In this document: positions 26,290-36,226 of the stretch, piece by piece
Numbering within the stretch: position 1 is the stretch's first letter
Layout: every line of letters starts with the position of its first letter
Source of the DNA: Granulicella mallensis
Lineage (GTDB): Bacteria; Acidobacteriota; Terriglobia; Terriglobales; Acidobacteriaceae
Length of the DNA: 64,000 nt
Direction: 5' to 3'
Assembly (NCBI RefSeq): GCF_014203225.1
Contig: NZ_JACHIO010000019.1
Span: 1 to 64,000, forward strand
Program-made: the position numbers and the translations under genes
The notes under the pieces: model-generated
Seen by the model: only the letters and a program-made list of their open reading frames with translations
The model's database searches: none
Told to the model about the DNA's origin: nothing

Positions 26290-26337
26290 CCCCGGAGACT
26301 GATAAAATCGTTTAAATCCACTCTCCGGGGAGAGGCA
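26290..26337 (+). promoter_or_regulatory. carA promoter/leader inverted repeat
   Basis: CCCCGGAGA (26290-26298) and TCTCCGGGG (26322-26330) form a 9-bp inverted repeat. A -10-like GATAAAAT lies between the arms (26301-26308). The right arm overlaps the carA ribosome site (GGGGAGAGG). It could be an operator, or a stem that masks the ribosome site if transcription starts upstream. Confidence 0.45.
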
Positions 26338-27471
26338 ATGCAAGCAATTCTCGCCCTTGAAGACGGGCGCCTCTTTCGCGGTAAGGCCTTCGGTTCGCAG
26401 GTTGAACGCGTTGGCGAGGTAGTCTTCAACACATCACTGACCGGTTACCAGGAGATCTTCACCGATCCTTCCTATGCAGGCCAGATCGTTATTTTGACGA
26501 ATCCTCACATTGGGAACTATGGCACTTCTCCTTCAGATGCAGAGGCTTCTCGCCCCTATATCGAGGGATTGGTCGTGCGCGAGTTCTCTCCGGTGAGCTC
26601 GAACTGGCGTTCCACCGAGGTCGCCGACGAGTATCTGGAGCGCAATGGCGTTCCGGTGATCGCAGAGATCGACACGCGAGCCGTGGTGCGCCATCTGCGC
26701 GCCAATGGTGTCATGCGTGGAGTGATCTCAACGGCCGTCGAGGATACGGACGCGCTCGTCGCCAAGGCTCGTGCCCATAAGAAGATGGACGGCACCGACC
26801 TGGCCAGCGTCGTTTCGACGAAGAGCTCCTACACCTGGGACTCGACAGAACCGCGCAATGAGACGGGCGATTTCCTGTTGCCCTCGGACTCGGGAGCGGT
26901 GGGGCAGATGCACGTGGTCGCTTATGACTTCGGCATCAAGCAGAACATTCTGCGGATGCTCTCGCGCGAGAACTGCCGCGTGACGGTGGTGCCGGCAAAG
27001 ACCTCCGCAGCCGAGGTGCTGGCGCTGGAGCCGGATGGCATCTTCTTCTCCAACGGCCCTGGAGACCCTGAGCCACTGGAGTACGCGCAGCAGAACATCC
27101 GCGACCTGCAGGGCAAGAAGCCTCTGTTTGGCATCTGCCTGGGGCACCAGTTGTTCGGCCTGGCGCTGGGCGGCAAGACCTACAAGCTGAAGTTCGGGCA
27201 TCATGGCGGGAACCATCCGATCAAGAACCTCGAAACCGGCAAGGTCGAGATTACGGCGCAGAACCACAACTTCAACGTCGATCCGAAGTCGCTGCCCGAT
27301 GACGTGGCGGTGACGCACATCAACCTGAACGACGACACGCTTGCCGGTCTGAAGCACAAGACCGACCCGATGTTCAGCGTGCAGTACCACCCCGAGGCAA
27401 GCCCCGGGCCGCATGATTCGCACTATTTGTTCCGGGACTTCCGTAAGATGATGGAAGAGTGGAAGAAGTAG
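26338..27471 (+). CDS. carA: Carbamoyl-phosphate synthase small (glutaminase) subunit
   Basis: Hydrolyses glutamine and passes ammonia to CarB for carbamoyl phosphate (arginine and pyrimidine synthesis). The N-terminal CPSase small-chain domain begins with [14 protein letters not shown] and contains [17 protein letters not shown]. The class I glutaminase domain has the Cys nucleophile in FGICLGHQL and the His/Glu pair in [12 protein letters not shown]. At 377 residues it is full length, with no missing residues seen. The ribosome site GGGGAGAGG precedes it. carB lies 570 bp downstream, separated by repeats and a decayed transposase gene. Confidence 0.97.
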   Translation: MQAILALEDGRLFRGKAFGSQVERVGEVVFNTSLTGYQEIFTDPSYAGQIVILTNPHIGNYGTSPSDAEASRPYIEGLVVREFSPVSSNWRSTEVADEYLERNGVPVIAEIDTRAVVRHLRANGVMRGVISTAVEDTDALVAKARAHKKMDGTDLASVVSTKSSYTWDSTEPRNETGDFLLPSDSGAVGQMHVVAYDFGIKQNILRMLSRENCRVTVVPAKTSAAEVLALEPDGIFFSNGPGDPEPLEYAQQNIRDLQGKKPLFGICLGHQLFGLALGGKTYKLKFGHHGGNHPIKNLETGKVEITAQNHNFNVDPKSLPDDVAVTHINLNDDTLAGLKHKTDPMFSVQYHPEASPGPHDSHYLFRDFRKMMEEWKK

Positions 27472-27493
27472 GGTCGAAAGGGAGCACTTCGGG

Positions 27494-27560
27494 CTTTGAA
27501 AGGGCGCGGCTTTAGCCGCGCCGTACAGTGTAGGGAAGATGGGGCTTTAGCCCCTGAGGG
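27494..27560. repeat. REP-like palindromes (family A) between carA and the RAYT remnant
   Basis: GGGCGCGGCTTTAGCCGCGCC (21 nt core, given as positions 27502-27522) and GGGGCTTTAGCCCC (27541-27554) sit directly in front of the RAYT remnant. Confidence 0.85.
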
Positions 27561-27565
27561 AGTGT

Positions 27566-28033
27566 ATGAGGCCAAAGCGAGAGGTTGCGACAAACAATGG
27601 GCAAACCTACTTCGTTACCTCGAACACAGCTCAGAGAAAACCATTTTTCAGACATGCTCGATGGGCCGAGTTGTTGATTGAGACGTTTTATGGATATAGG
27701 CCGGAACGGTTTCTTATCCATGGTTTTGTCGTAATGCCCGATCATTTTCATTTTTTGATGACTCCGCAGGAGACCTTGGAGCGTGCGGAGGATCATGCGT
27801 ACTGTTCCGCCAATCGCCGATTTGAGCTGGATGCATTCCCTCAGGGGCTAAAGCCCCAGGTCGTTGGTGCGGTAGGCGGCGCGGCTAAAGCCGCGCCCTT
27901 TCAAAGCGCAGTAGGGCAAAGCACAGCGGCTCAAAGCGCAGCAGCGGGTGTTTTTTCAAAGCAGTCAAAGCAGATCGGTGGCGGAGTTGAAGCTCCGTCC
28001 CTTCAAAGCAGCACTATATTCTTGCGGAATTGA
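27566..28033 (+). pseudogene. Decayed REP-associated tyrosine transposase (RAYT) with internal deletion
   Basis: Residues 1-74 match the N-terminus of Y1/RAYT transposases, including the intact HUH motif (MPDHFHFL, H60-F-H62). After LERA the sequence jumps to EDHAYCSANRRFELD, which resembles the family C-terminus. The central part, with the GGF..VWxRGYYxxRI and YIxxNPVRAGL regions and the catalytic tyrosine, is absent. The frame is kept, so this looks like a clean internal deletion of roughly 60 codons. From about residue 92 on, the translation runs through several REP palindromes (27834-28010) and is not real protein. Expected to be inactive. Confidence 0.8.
27834..28010. repeat. Cluster of family A REP palindromes behind the RAYT remnant
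   Basis: GGGGCTAAAGCCCC (27844-27857), GGCGCGGCTAAAGCCGCGCC (about 27878-27897) and a weaker GGCGGAGTTGAAGCTCCGTCC (about 27980-28000) appear. Each is followed by CTTTCAAAGC or CCTTCAAAGC tails, several of them in tandem. Confidence 0.85.
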
Positions 28034-28041
28034 TGAGATAA

Positions 28042-31000
28042 ATGCCACGTAGAAACGACATCGCGAAGATTCTAGTCATCGGCTCCGGGCCGATCGTCAT
28101 TGGCCAGTCCGCTGAGTTCGATTACTCCGGCACGCAGGCCTGCAAGGCTCTCAAGGCTGAGGGCTATGAGGTGGTGCTGGTGAATTCGAACCCGGCCTCC
28201 ATCATGACCGATCCCGAACTTGCCGACCGCACCTACATTGAACCGTTGACTCTTAAGTATGTTGAAGAGATCCTGCGCGTCGAAGTCGAGATGATGGCGG
28301 GCAAGGAAGGCGTGTTCGCTGTGCTGCCGACCGTTGGCGGACAGACTGCGCTCAACCTTGCGGTCGATCTCGCTGATGCGGGCGTGCTCGAGAAGTATGG
28401 TGTCGAGCTTATCGGCGCGAAGCTCGAGGCCATCAAGAAGGCCGAAGATCGTCTGCTCTTCAAAGATGCGATGAACAAGATCGGTCTCGACATGCCGAAG
28501 TCGATGCTCATCAATAACCTTCGCGATGGGATTGAGTACGCCGCGAAGCTGGGCTTTCCGGTGGTCATTCGCCCCAGCTTTACGCTGGGCGGATCGGGTG
28601 GCGGCATCGCCTACAACCGCGAAGAGCTGATGGAGATTCTGTCGCGCGGTCTCGACCTTTCCCCGGTGCATGAGTGCCTGCTCGAAGAGTCGGTGCTGGG
28701 CTGGAAAGAGTATGAGCTCGAGGTGGTGCGCGACCTCAACGACAACGTCATCATCATCTGCTCGATTGAGAACTTCGATCCGATGGGCGTGCACACCGGC
28801 GACTCGATCACGGTTGCTCCCGCGCAGACACTGACCGACCGCGAATACCAGGTAATGCGCGATGCGGCGATTGCTGTTATCCGCGAGATTGGTGTCGAGA
28901 CCGGCGGAAGCAACGTGCAGTTCGCGGTGAACCCGCAGAACGGCCGCATGACGGTCATCGAGATGAATCCACGCGTCTCGCGTTCGTCGGCGCTGGCGTC
29001 GAAGGCGACGGGATTCCCCATCGCCAAGATCGCCGCGCGCCTGGCCGTCGGCTACACGCTCGACGAGTTGCAGAACGACATCACAAAGGCCACACCTGCA
29101 TGCTTCGAGCCGACGATCGACTACGTCGTCGTGAAGATTCCGAAGTGGCAGTTCGAGAAGTTCCCCGGCGCCGATGAGATTCTCGGGCCGCAGATGAAGT
29201 CCGTCGGCGAAGTGATGGCCATTGGCCGCACTTTCAAAGAAGCGCTGATGAAGGCTGTGCGCTCGCTCGAGACGGGCAAGAAGGGCAGTGGAGACACGAT
29301 CGATCCGCGCAGACTGCGGCAGCGTCTCGTAACGCCACATCCTGAGCGTCTGGCGTATCTGCGTTATGCCTTCGATCAGGGCATGAGTGTGCGTGAGGTT
29401 GCACACTTTACTGGCATGGACCCCTGGTTCCTGCACCAGATGAAGACCATTGCGGAAGAGCTGAAGACGGTTGCGGAGAAGGGCATTGCGCTGGATGCGC
29501 ATGAGCTGCACTCGGCCAAGCGCATGGGCTTGTCGGATGAGAGACTGGCTGCGGCGTTTGGGCTCAACGGCAAAGACGCAACGGCGCAGGTGCGTTCGCT
29601 GCGCGAGAAGCTCGGTGTGCGTCCGGTGTACAAGCTCGTCGATACCTGCGCGGCGGAGTTCGAAAGCCTTACGCCTTATCTCTACTCCTGCTTTGACGAA
29701 GAGGATGAGGCTGCACCCACGGCGAAGAAGAAGGTCATCATTCTCGGCTCCGGGCCGAATCGTATCGGGCAGGGTATTGAGTTCGATTACTGCTGCTGCC
29801 ATGCGGCCTTCGCGCTGCGTGAAGACGGCTACGAGACCATCATGGTCAACTGCAATCCGGAGACGGTTTCGACCGACTACGATACCAGCGACCGTTTGTA
29901 CTTTGAGCCGCTGACGTTTGAAGATGTGCTCGCGGTGTATGAGCACGAGGCTTCGGCGGGCGCGGAGATCGGTATGATCGTGCAGTTCGGTGGACAGACG
30001 CCGCTGAACCTGTCGCTGCCGCTGAAGGCCGCCGGTGTGCCCATCATCGGCACGTCGCCTGAGTCGATCGATCTTGCCGAGGACCGCAAGCGCTTCGGCA
30101 AGCTGATTACGGAGCTTGGTATTCCGCAGCCTGAAGGCGCGATGGCGACCAGCGTGGAAGAGGCGCTTGCCGGTGCGCGGCGCGTGGAGTACCCAGTGCT
30201 GGTGCGGCCTTCGTACGTGCTGGGCGGACGCGCGATGGTGATTGCGTATGACGACGAAGCGGTCGTCCGCTATATGTCGACGGCGATCGAGTACTCGCAG
30301 GAGCGGCCGGTTCTGATCGACCACTTCCTCGAAGATGCGCAGGAAGTCGATGTCGATGCTCTGTGTGACGGCAAGGATGTGATCATCGCCGGGATCATGC
30401 AGCACATCGAAGAGGCTGGCGTGCATTCGGGTGACTCCTCATGCGTATTGCCGGCGGTCGATCTCTCGACGGAGGTGCTCGAGACCATTCGCAGCTACAC
30501 GCGGCAGCTTGCGCTGGCGTTGAATGTGATCGGTCTCGTGAATCTGCAGTTTGCGATTCAGCGTGGCAAAGTCTTTGTGATCGAAGTAAACCCGCGCGCC
30601 TCGCGCACGGTGCCGTATGTCTCAAAGGCGACGGGCATTCAGCTTGCGAAGGTAGCTTCGCGCCTGATGACAGGCCGCACACTGCGTGAGCTGCTCCCAG
30701 AGCAGCTTGCGAGCGGACGCGATCTCGGCACGGGCAATCACTTCTTCGTGAAGTCGCCGGTGTTCCCGTGGGGCAAGTTCCAGGGCGTCGATCCGGTGCT
30801 TGGGCCGGAGATGCGCTCCACCGGTGAGGTCATGGGCGTCGCTGCAACCTTCGGTGAAGCCTTTGCGAAGGCCCAGACCGCGGCTGGTCTGCATCTTCCG
30901 CGTGAGGGCACGGTCTTCTTCAGTGTGAACGAGCACGACAAGGAGTCCGTTGCGAGCCTGGCGCGTCGCTTCGTCGAGATGGGCTTCCATCTGGTAGCGA

Positions 31001-31326
31001 CGCATGGCACCGCCGAGGTGCTTGAGGCTTCGGGCCTGCAGGTCGAGCGCGTGTACAACGTGAATGAAGGTCGACCGAACGCCGTCGATCTCCTCAAGAG
31101 CGATCGCATTCAGCTTGTGGTGAATACACCGCGCGGACAGGAGAGCGTCTTCGATGAGCAGGCGGTTCGCCGTGCTGCGGTGACCGGCCGTGTGCCGACC
31201 ATTACGACGCTGGCTGCTGCACGGGCTGCGGCGGATGGAATCGAAGCGCTGCAAAAGGGCGAGTATCGTGTTGAGTCGTTGCAGGCATTGCATGCAGCAC
31301 GCAAGAGTGAAGCGGTTCTGGCGTAG
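28042..31326 (+). CDS. carB: Carbamoyl-phosphate synthase large subunit
   Basis: Builds carbamoyl phosphate from bicarbonate, ATP and ammonia from CarA. The 1094 residues show the two homologous synthetase halves. The first ATP-grasp domain is at about 128-330 ([39 protein letters not shown]) and the second at about 690-885 ([39 protein letters not shown]). A C-terminal MGS-like allosteric domain begins at about 955 ([15 protein letters not shown]). Length and motifs are normal. It is separated from carA by REP sequence but probably belongs to the same unit. A DapA-like gene follows after 8 bp. Confidence 0.97.
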   Translation: MPRRNDIAKILVIGSGPIVIGQSAEFDYSGTQACKALKAEGYEVVLVNSNPASIMTDPELADRTYIEPLTLKYVEEILRVEVEMMAGKEGVFAVLPTVGGQTALNLAVDLADAGVLEKYGVELIGAKLEAIKKAEDRLLFKDAMNKIGLDMPKSMLINNLRDGIEYAAKLGFPVVIRPSFTLGGSGGGIAYNREELMEILSRGLDLSPVHECLLEESVLGWKEYELEVVRDLNDNVIIICSIENFDPMGVHTGDSITVAPAQTLTDREYQVMRDAAIAVIREIGVETGGSNVQFAVNPQNGRMTVIEMNPRVSRSSALASKATGFPIAKIAARLAVGYTLDELQNDITKATPACFEPTIDYVVVKIPKWQFEKFPGADEILGPQMKSVGEVMAIGRTFKEALMKAVRSLETGKKGSGDTIDPRRLRQRLVTPHPERLAYLRYAFDQGMSVREVAHFTGMDPWFLHQMKTIAEELKTVAEKGIALDAHELHSAKRMGLSDERLAAAFGLNGKDATAQVRSLREKLGVRPVYKLVDTCAAEFESLTPYLYSCFDEEDEAAPTAKKKVIILGSGPNRIGQGIEFDYCCCHAAFALREDGYETIMVNCNPETVSTDYDTSDRLYFEPLTFEDVLAVYEHEASAGAEIGMIVQFGGQTPLNLSLPLKAAGVPIIGTSPESIDLAEDRKRFGKLITELGIPQPEGAMATSVEEALAGARRVEYPVLVRPSYVLGGRAMVIAYDDEAVVRYMSTAIEYSQERPVLIDHFLEDAQEVDVDALCDGKDVIIAGIMQHIEEAGVHSGDSSCVLPAVDLSTEVLETIRSYTRQLALALNVIGLVNLQFAIQRGKVFVIEVNPRASRTVPYVSKATGIQLAKVASRLMTGRTLRELLPEQLASGRDLGTGNHFFVKSPVFPWGKFQGVDPVLGPEMRSTGEVMGVAATFGEAFAKAQTAAGLHLPREGTVFFSVNEHDKESVASLARRFVEMGFHLVATHGTAEVLEASGLQVERVYNVNEGRPNAVDLLKSDRIQLVVNTPRGQESVFDEQAVRRAAVTGRVPTITTLAAARAAADGIEALQKGEYRVESLQALHAARKSEAVLA

Positions 31327-31334
31327 GTTGCGGA

Positions 31335-32396
31335 ATGTCTGGTGAAGCTATGTTGATCGACGGAATTCATATCCCTCTGACGGTGCCGTTCTATCGCGAT
31401 GGCAACAGCTATCTGCGCAAGCTGGAGCACAACGTTGGCCGCTACTCGCTGACACCTGCTGCTGGTCTGGTAGTGCTTGGACCGGGCAGCGAGGCTAGTA
31501 CGCTCTCTGATGCTGAGACGGATGAGGTGCTGCAGGCTGTCGGCCAATCGGCGTCGCGCGAGAAGGTGTTGATCGCGGGGATTGCGAAGGACAGTGTGCG
31601 CCGTGCGGTGGCGATGGCGGAGAGCGCGGAACGTGCGAGCTTCGATTCGGTGCTGCTCGCCGCTCCGCACACCTTGCTGCCTGACGCTGAATTGGCACTT
31701 TTCTTCCGCGCGGTTGCGGATGCTTCGCCGCTTCCGGTGCTGCTCTGGAGCCATGCGACGGCGCCGTCCCGGCAACTGCCGATTACGTTGGTCGCTGAGT
31801 TGGCAGAGCATACCAACATTATTGGGCTGTATGACGCGGACCTCTCCGTTGAACGCTATGGTTTGATTGCCACGGCCACGGCTTCAGTGCGCCGGGATGT
31901 CACCGTGACAACGACTTTTGCCCCGGTGACACGCCGGATGGTTGTGCCTGAGAGCGGTGAAGGGCCTGCGACGTTTGTCTCAGCCGAATCTCTGGGCGGT
32001 GGCTCAGCTCTGGCCGTTGCCACGCCGAAGGCGACGATCAAGACACGCACGAAGACCGTTGGATTCCAGGTGATGGCTGCCGGAGATGCCAGTGAACTGT
32101 TGCCTCTGCTGGAGGCAGGTGTTCCGGGAGCGTTGCCGCGGCTGGCTGCATGTTCTCCGCAGGCTTGCCATGAGGTCTTTGCGGCCTTCAAGGATGGCGA
32201 TCCCACGTTGTCCGCCGAGAAGGCGAAGCGGCTTCGCATGGCGGATGAGGTGATGCGGCAGCTTGGCGTTGCGGGGATCAAGTATGGCTGCGATCTGAAT
32301 GGTTATTTTGGCGGATCGCCCCGGTTGCCGCGTCTGCCGTTGAATATTGAGCAGCGTGAGTTGGTGGAAGTGGCGTTGCGCGAGCTGCGGAACTAG
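31335..32396 (+). CDS. DapA/NAL-superfamily TIM-barrel protein lacking the catalytic lysine
   Basis: A 353-residue protein with the overall pattern of dihydrodipicolinate synthase and N-acetylneuraminate lyase: IPLTVPFYRDGN, the GxxGE-equivalent LGPGSEASTLSDAE, and AGIAKDSVRRAVAMAESAERASFDSVLLAAPH. Where DapA reads NIIGIKEA with the Schiff-base Lys, this protein reads NIIGLYDA, so Lys is replaced by Tyr. The TTG and YNVPSRTG active-site motifs are also changed (GPG and LWSHATAPS). It is therefore unlikely to be a DapA-type enzyme. An insertion of about 30 residues precedes the C-terminal helices. It begins 8 bp after carB and is probably cotranscribed. Function unknown. Confidence 0.75.
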   Translation: MSGEAMLIDGIHIPLTVPFYRDGNSYLRKLEHNVGRYSLTPAAGLVVLGPGSEASTLSDAETDEVLQAVGQSASREKVLIAGIAKDSVRRAVAMAESAERASFDSVLLAAPHTLLPDAELALFFRAVADASPLPVLLWSHATAPSRQLPITLVAELAEHTNIIGLYDADLSVERYGLIATATASVRRDVTVTTTFAPVTRRMVVPESGEGPATFVSAESLGGGSALAVATPKATIKTRTKTVGFQVMAAGDASELLPLLEAGVPGALPRLAACSPQACHEVFAAFKDGDPTLSAEKAKRLRMADEVMRQLGVAGIKYGCDLNGYFGGSPRLPRLPLNIEQRELVEVALRELRN

Positions 32397-32471
32397 GGCG
32401 AGTTCACCGATAGGTTGGCGTAGGCTGGAGCTACTCGACCTTGTTGTAGCGGTGGAGATGACCCGGAGTTC

Positions 32472-32535
32472 TGTGGTGGGCTGGTTTGCGTTCAGCTACG
32501 AGCTGCGAGGTTGCGAGCTACGAGTTGAAACGGTT
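32472..32535 (+). repeat. Direct repeat copy 1 flanking the PaiB-like gene
   Basis: TGTGGTGGGCTGGTTTGCG, then about 45 bp through CGAGTTGAAACGGTT. It is almost identical to 33261-33325. Confidence 0.9.
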
Positions 32536-32559
32536 CTCGTGCTGCGCGTGGGAGGGGCC

Positions 32560-33189
32560 GTGTACATTCCGAAGGTGAATGAAGAGAAACGGGTTCCGGT
32601 TATCCAGGCGTTGATTCAGGCTCATCCGCTCGCGTCCCTGGTAACGATGAGTTCCTCCGGTCTTTTTGCTTCGCACATTCCGATGGTGCTTGAGGCAGAT
32701 GGTTCGGAGTTTGGTGTATTGAAAGGGCATATCTCACGCGCCAACACGCAGTGGCGCGACCTGACGCCGGACGTCGATGCACTAGCTATCTTTGCAGGGC
32801 CGCAACACTACATCTCGGCTTCCTGGTATCCGGGCAAGCACGAGCATGGTAAGGAAGTGCCTACCTGGAACTACGCCGTTGTTCATGCCTACGGGCCGCT
32901 GAGGGTGATTCATGAAGCCGATTGGCTGTTGAAGCACCTGGAGGGGTTAACCGATATTCATGAGGCAGCATCGCCCGTTCCATGGAAGGTCAGCGATGCT
33001 CCTGAGGCGTTTATTCAGACCTTGCTGAATGGAATCGTAGGATTTGAACTACCAATCCGGCGGCTTGAGGGCAAGTGGAAGGTGAGCCAGAACCGCAATG
33101 AGCGCGACCGCAGCGCCGTGGTTGAAGGTCTCGATGCGCTCAACACTCCTGAGAGCCTGGCGATGAAGGCGCTTGTCGAAAAGATTTAG
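32560..33189 (+). CDS. PaiB-like FMN-binding split-barrel protein
   Basis: About 209 residues from the GTG at 32560, which has GGGAGGGG just upstream. It matches the PaiB family (FMN-binding negative transcriptional regulator): YIPKVNEEKRVPVIQALIQAHPLASLVTMSSSGLFASHIPM, GHISRANTQW, YISASWYPGKHEHGKEVPTWNYAVVHAYG and KVSQNRNERDRSAVVEGL. In Bacillus PaiB acts with PaiA to repress sporulation and protease genes. In other bacteria the role is unclear and may be flavin-dependent oxidoreduction. No PaiA is adjacent. The gene is bounded by near-identical 64-bp direct repeats. Confidence 0.9.
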   Translation: MYIPKVNEEKRVPVIQALIQAHPLASLVTMSSSGLFASHIPMVLEADGSEFGVLKGHISRANTQWRDLTPDVDALAIFAGPQHYISASWYPGKHEHGKEVPTWNYAVVHAYGPLRVIHEADWLLKHLEGLTDIHEAASPVPWKVSDAPEAFIQTLLNGIVGFELPIRRLEGKWKVSQNRNERDRSAVVEGLDALNTPESLAMKALVEKI

Positions 33190-33260
33190 CTTTACCGCGG
33201 GTGTACTGTGTTTTGCAGTCAGTCTTGCTGGTGAAGTGCCGATAAGGACATCCGGAATTT

Positions 33261-33325
33261 TGTGGTGGGGCTGGTTTGCGTTCAGCTACGAGCTGCGAGG
33301 TTGCGAGCTACGAGTTGAAACGGTT
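33261..33325 (+). repeat. Direct repeat copy 2 flanking the PaiB-like gene
   Basis: Matches 32472-32535 at nearly every position apart from one added G. It lies in the leader of the TIGR03435 gene. Confidence 0.9.
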
Positions 33326-33399
33326 TTCTTTTGCCATCTTGCTGAAGCGCAGTGTAACTTGTGCAAGTACAGACCACGATTCAAAAGAGGGATTCCAGC

Positions 33400-34527
33400 A
33401 TGAAAGTGATTGCGCTTCGACTTGTCGCGGTTCTGCTGTTCGCAATTGGGGTGCTTCAGGCACAGGCGCAAGATATCTCAGGAAACTGGCAGGGCACTCT
33501 GCAGGCGGGTAAAGGTCTGCGGATCCTCCTGAAGATATCCAAGGCGGACACTGCTGGATGGAAGGGTGTGATGTACAGCATCGACCAGGGTGGCACCCCT
33601 ATCAATGTCACCTCCGTAACGGTGGACAAGCTGAACTTTGGTTTCACCGTCAAGCTTCTGGATCTGACTTACGCCGGAACGCTTAATCCCGATGGAACCT
33701 CGATCGAGGGTAACTCGACGCAAAACGGTACGGCGCATGTGCTCAACTTCACCCACGTCACTGCGGAAAATACATGGGCCATTCCCGAGCCACCGAAGTC
33801 TATGCCGACGGACGCAAAGCCAAAGTTTGATGTGGTGACCGTGAAGCCGAGCGACCCAAACAAGCCCGGGAAGTTATTTACGATTCGTGGGCGGCAGATC
33901 TTAACGATCAATACCACGGTCAACGATCTCATTACTTTCGGTTATTCTCTGCAGACAAAAGAGATCTTGAACGCGCCCTCATGGATGGACGAAAAGTACG
34001 ACGTCGACGGCGTGCCGGACGTAGAAGGCCAGCCGAATATTCAGCAGATGCGATTGCTGATACAGGATGCCCTGGTGGCGCGGTTTGGACTGAAGTTCCA
34101 TACCGAGCAGCGGGAGATGACGGCCTATGTTTTAACCGTGGCCAAGGGCGGGCCGAAGCTCACTCTGACTTCCGATCGGCCAAACTCGCCGGGAGATTTC
34201 ATCTTCGGCGGTCTGGGCAAACTAAGAGTGACCAATGCCACCATGAAAGACTTCTCCCACGGCATGCAGGAGGCGGTAATGGACAAGCCGGTGGTGGATC
34301 AGACTGGATTGACCGAGCGGTATGACTTCAACCTGAACTGGACGCCTGACCAATCTCAGTTTGCGTCGTTCGGCGCGCATATCCCTCTGCCGAATCCTGA
34401 TGATCCGAATGCCTTGCCTAGCCTCTTTACCGCATTGCAGGAACAGGTGGGTTTGAAGATGGATGTGACGAAGGCGAAGGTTGACGTGATGGTGGTCGAT
34501 CACATCGAAAAGCCTTCCGCGAACTGA
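33400..34527 (+). CDS. TIGR03435 family exported protein
   Basis: About 375 residues from the ATG at 33400 (AGAGGGA upstream). A signal peptide ends at QAQAQ. An N-terminal beta-rich domain (about 25-130, DISGNWQGTLQAGKG) precedes the TIGR03435 domain. That domain is recognised by FDVVTVKPSDPNKPG, LNAPSWMDEKYDVDG, LLIQDALVARFGLKFHTEQREMTAYVLTVAKGGPKL and PVVDQTGLTERYDFNLNWTPD. The family is strongly expanded in Acidobacteriota (soil-associated) and its function is unknown. The DISGNWQG module occurs in other proteins of the same bacteria. This gene supports the taxonomic call. Confidence 0.9.
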   Translation: MKVIALRLVAVLLFAIGVLQAQAQDISGNWQGTLQAGKGLRILLKISKADTAGWKGVMYSIDQGGTPINVTSVTVDKLNFGFTVKLLDLTYAGTLNPDGTSIEGNSTQNGTAHVLNFTHVTAENTWAIPEPPKSMPTDAKPKFDVVTVKPSDPNKPGKLFTIRGRQILTINTTVNDLITFGYSLQTKEILNAPSWMDEKYDVDGVPDVEGQPNIQQMRLLIQDALVARFGLKFHTEQREMTAYVLTVAKGGPKLTLTSDRPNSPGDFIFGGLGKLRVTNATMKDFSHGMQEAVMDKPVVDQTGLTERYDFNLNWTPDQSQFASFGAHIPLPNPDDPNALPSLFTALQEQVGLKMDVTKAKVDVMVVDHIEKPSAN

Positions 34528-34542
34528 CGCGCCCTTAGCCTC

Positions 34543-34570
34543 GCCTGTATCTCCGTAGGGAGATACAGGC
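34543..34570. terminator. Bidirectional hairpin between convergent genes
   Basis: GCCTGTATCTCC (34543-34554) pairs with GGAGATACAGGC (34559-34570). It lies between the convergent TIGR03435 and ABC permease genes. No long T-run is present. Confidence 0.65.
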
Positions 34571-34576
34571 TATCTC

Positions 34577-36226
34577 TCAGCTAAGACCCAGCACTTGAAA
34601 CTCCCCCTCGTATCCCTCCATCTCTTCCTCGACTTCCTCGGATCCGGTGCGCAGCACATTCAGTGTTGCGTGAATCACTATCGTCGTGAGTCCGAGTAGC
34701 AGAAGCTTTGGCAGGTTCTTTTCCAGCAGTATTTCCAGGTGAATCATGCCGAAGATGAACGGTGGAAACACTCCGATATAGAGCGTAAGCATCAATGGAA
34801 AACTAGTTCTTCCTGGCATCCTCGGCTGGTTGAACGGAACGCTCTGCTGAAAGAAGAAGAACCCATCTGTCAGCAGGAGACAAAGGCATAGACCGCACAC
34901 GATCTGCACCAGCAGATGCGGCAGATCCCAACCCGCTACACGCAAGGCAGCTACGATGCAGCACATCACACCGGTAGCGTACAAAAACACCCACTTGCGT
35001 CCTGCGGCTGTGCACTCGCTGATAGCCACACCCGTAATCCGAAAGACCCACCTTGCCGGCAGATTCAGAGGAAACGCAAAAGCCGTGCGCAGGCCGGCAA
35101 TCACCCAGAACAACAAAAGAGGCATGATGGCATGCAGACCCTCATCGGAGAGGGCTGGCTGAATCGTCCCGCCATTCGCAGGAAACCTCACTGCGGAGGC
35201 TACAGCCAGTGCGAGACCTGTTCCACCGTACATCGCCAGGTAGACCTGGTAACGATTGTTTCGCGCCATCGTCTGCCCGATAAAGTGAAACGCCGCACGT
35301 TCTCCCGGCCGCCGAATCACCCCATGCACCAGACGAGTCCACCAACGCGATGGAGACCTCCGTCTGCCTGAACCTCCCTCTACGGCCATCCTACGCATCC
35401 GAGCCCATGCCAGTGGATAGGTCAGCAGGACCACCAACGCCACTGTCAATGTTCCGCGAAGCGCATACCGTGTCATCTCGTGCGCGAACGCCGGTGCGGC
35501 GTCTCCGTGAAGCAGTTGCTCGTACAAGCCGAGGAACCAAAGCGGCGGCAGCCACCGAGCTATCCTCAGCGGCTCCGATAGCAGTATCTGCATGGAATCG
35601 CCATAGCGCGCATAGTGCAGTATCAGCAGCACCAACGCCATTACGGACAGCATCTGCATGATCGGCGAAGCCACGCGAAACCGTGCGGCATCCAGCACGC
35701 AAAGCAGCACCCCGCCCAGCGCCAGAAACAGCAACGCTGCAAAGACTCCTGCCAGCAACACCGCAGCGCTATGCGCGTACAGGTGCCGGAAGAAATCACC
35801 TTTGCTTATCCCGGGCAACATCACCGCTCCAAAGAGGTTGCCGCCGATCAGAAACAGCGTCAAAAAAGCAATCAACGCAGCCGCCTTCGCCGCTAACATC
35901 TGCATCGGCTTCAGAGACAGGGGTGAAAGGACCAGAAAGTCCAGCCGGTCGGGAAACAGCATCTCCCACTCAAAGATCGACACCGCTCCCATCACCACAA
36001 ACGAAAACATCACGAAGAAGTACTGGTCCCCAATCGCACCCCATAGGGGCCGCGGATATTGGTTCTGCAGAAAGAATGCAAACATCAGCCCCGGGATAGC
36101 CACAATCGCAAGGGCACGCACCACGGTGGTTTGCGTATCTCCATCTACCTGGAGGGTGTCATTGTCGAAGAAGCGCCGGAAGAAATGTTCGATCAGCACA
36201 CGGGACACACCGTATCTCTTATCCAT
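34577..36226 (-). CDS. ABC transporter permease (ABC-2-like)
   Basis: A 549-residue polytopic membrane protein with about twelve hydrophobic spans, for example ALAIVAIPGLMFAFFL, AALIAFLTLFLIGGNLFGAV and VLLAGVFAALLFLALGGVLLC. It overlaps the upstream ATPase gene by 8 bp, which marks it as the membrane partner of that ABC system. The substrate cannot be read from sequence. ABC-2-like permeases of this size under PadR control often serve drug or peptide export. An acidic stretch (EEVEEEMEGYEGE) ends the protein. Confidence 0.85.
   Translation of the reverse strand: MDKRYGVSRVLIEHFFRRFFDNDTLQVDGDTQTTVVRALAIVAIPGLMFAFFLQNQYPRPLWGAIGDQYFFVMFSFVVMGAVSIFEWEMLFPDRLDFLVLSPLSLKPMQMLAAKAAALIAFLTLFLIGGNLFGAVMLPGISKGDFFRHLYAHSAAVLLAGVFAALLFLALGGVLLCVLDAARFRVASPIMQMLSVMALVLLILHYARYGDSMQILLSEPLRIARWLPPLWFLGLYEQLLHGDAAPAFAHEMTRYALRGTLTVALVVLLTYPLAWARMRRMAVEGGSGRRRSPSRWWTRLVHGVIRRPGERAAFHFIGQTMARNNRYQVYLAMYGGTGLALAVASAVRFPANGGTIQPALSDEGLHAIMPLLLFWVIAGLRTAFAFPLNLPARWVFRITGVAISECTAAGRKWVFLYATGVMCCIVAALRVAGWDLPHLLVQIVCGLCLCLLLTDGFFFFQQSVPFNQPRMPGRTSFPLMLTLYIGVFPPFIFGMIHLEILLEKNLPKLLLLGLTTIVIHATLNVLRTGSEEVEEEMEGYEGEFQVLGLS

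Noticed and set aside
28072-30426. 784-codon open frame antisense to carB
   Set aside because: Mirror frame of carB with Arg/His-rich translation and no recognisable motif.
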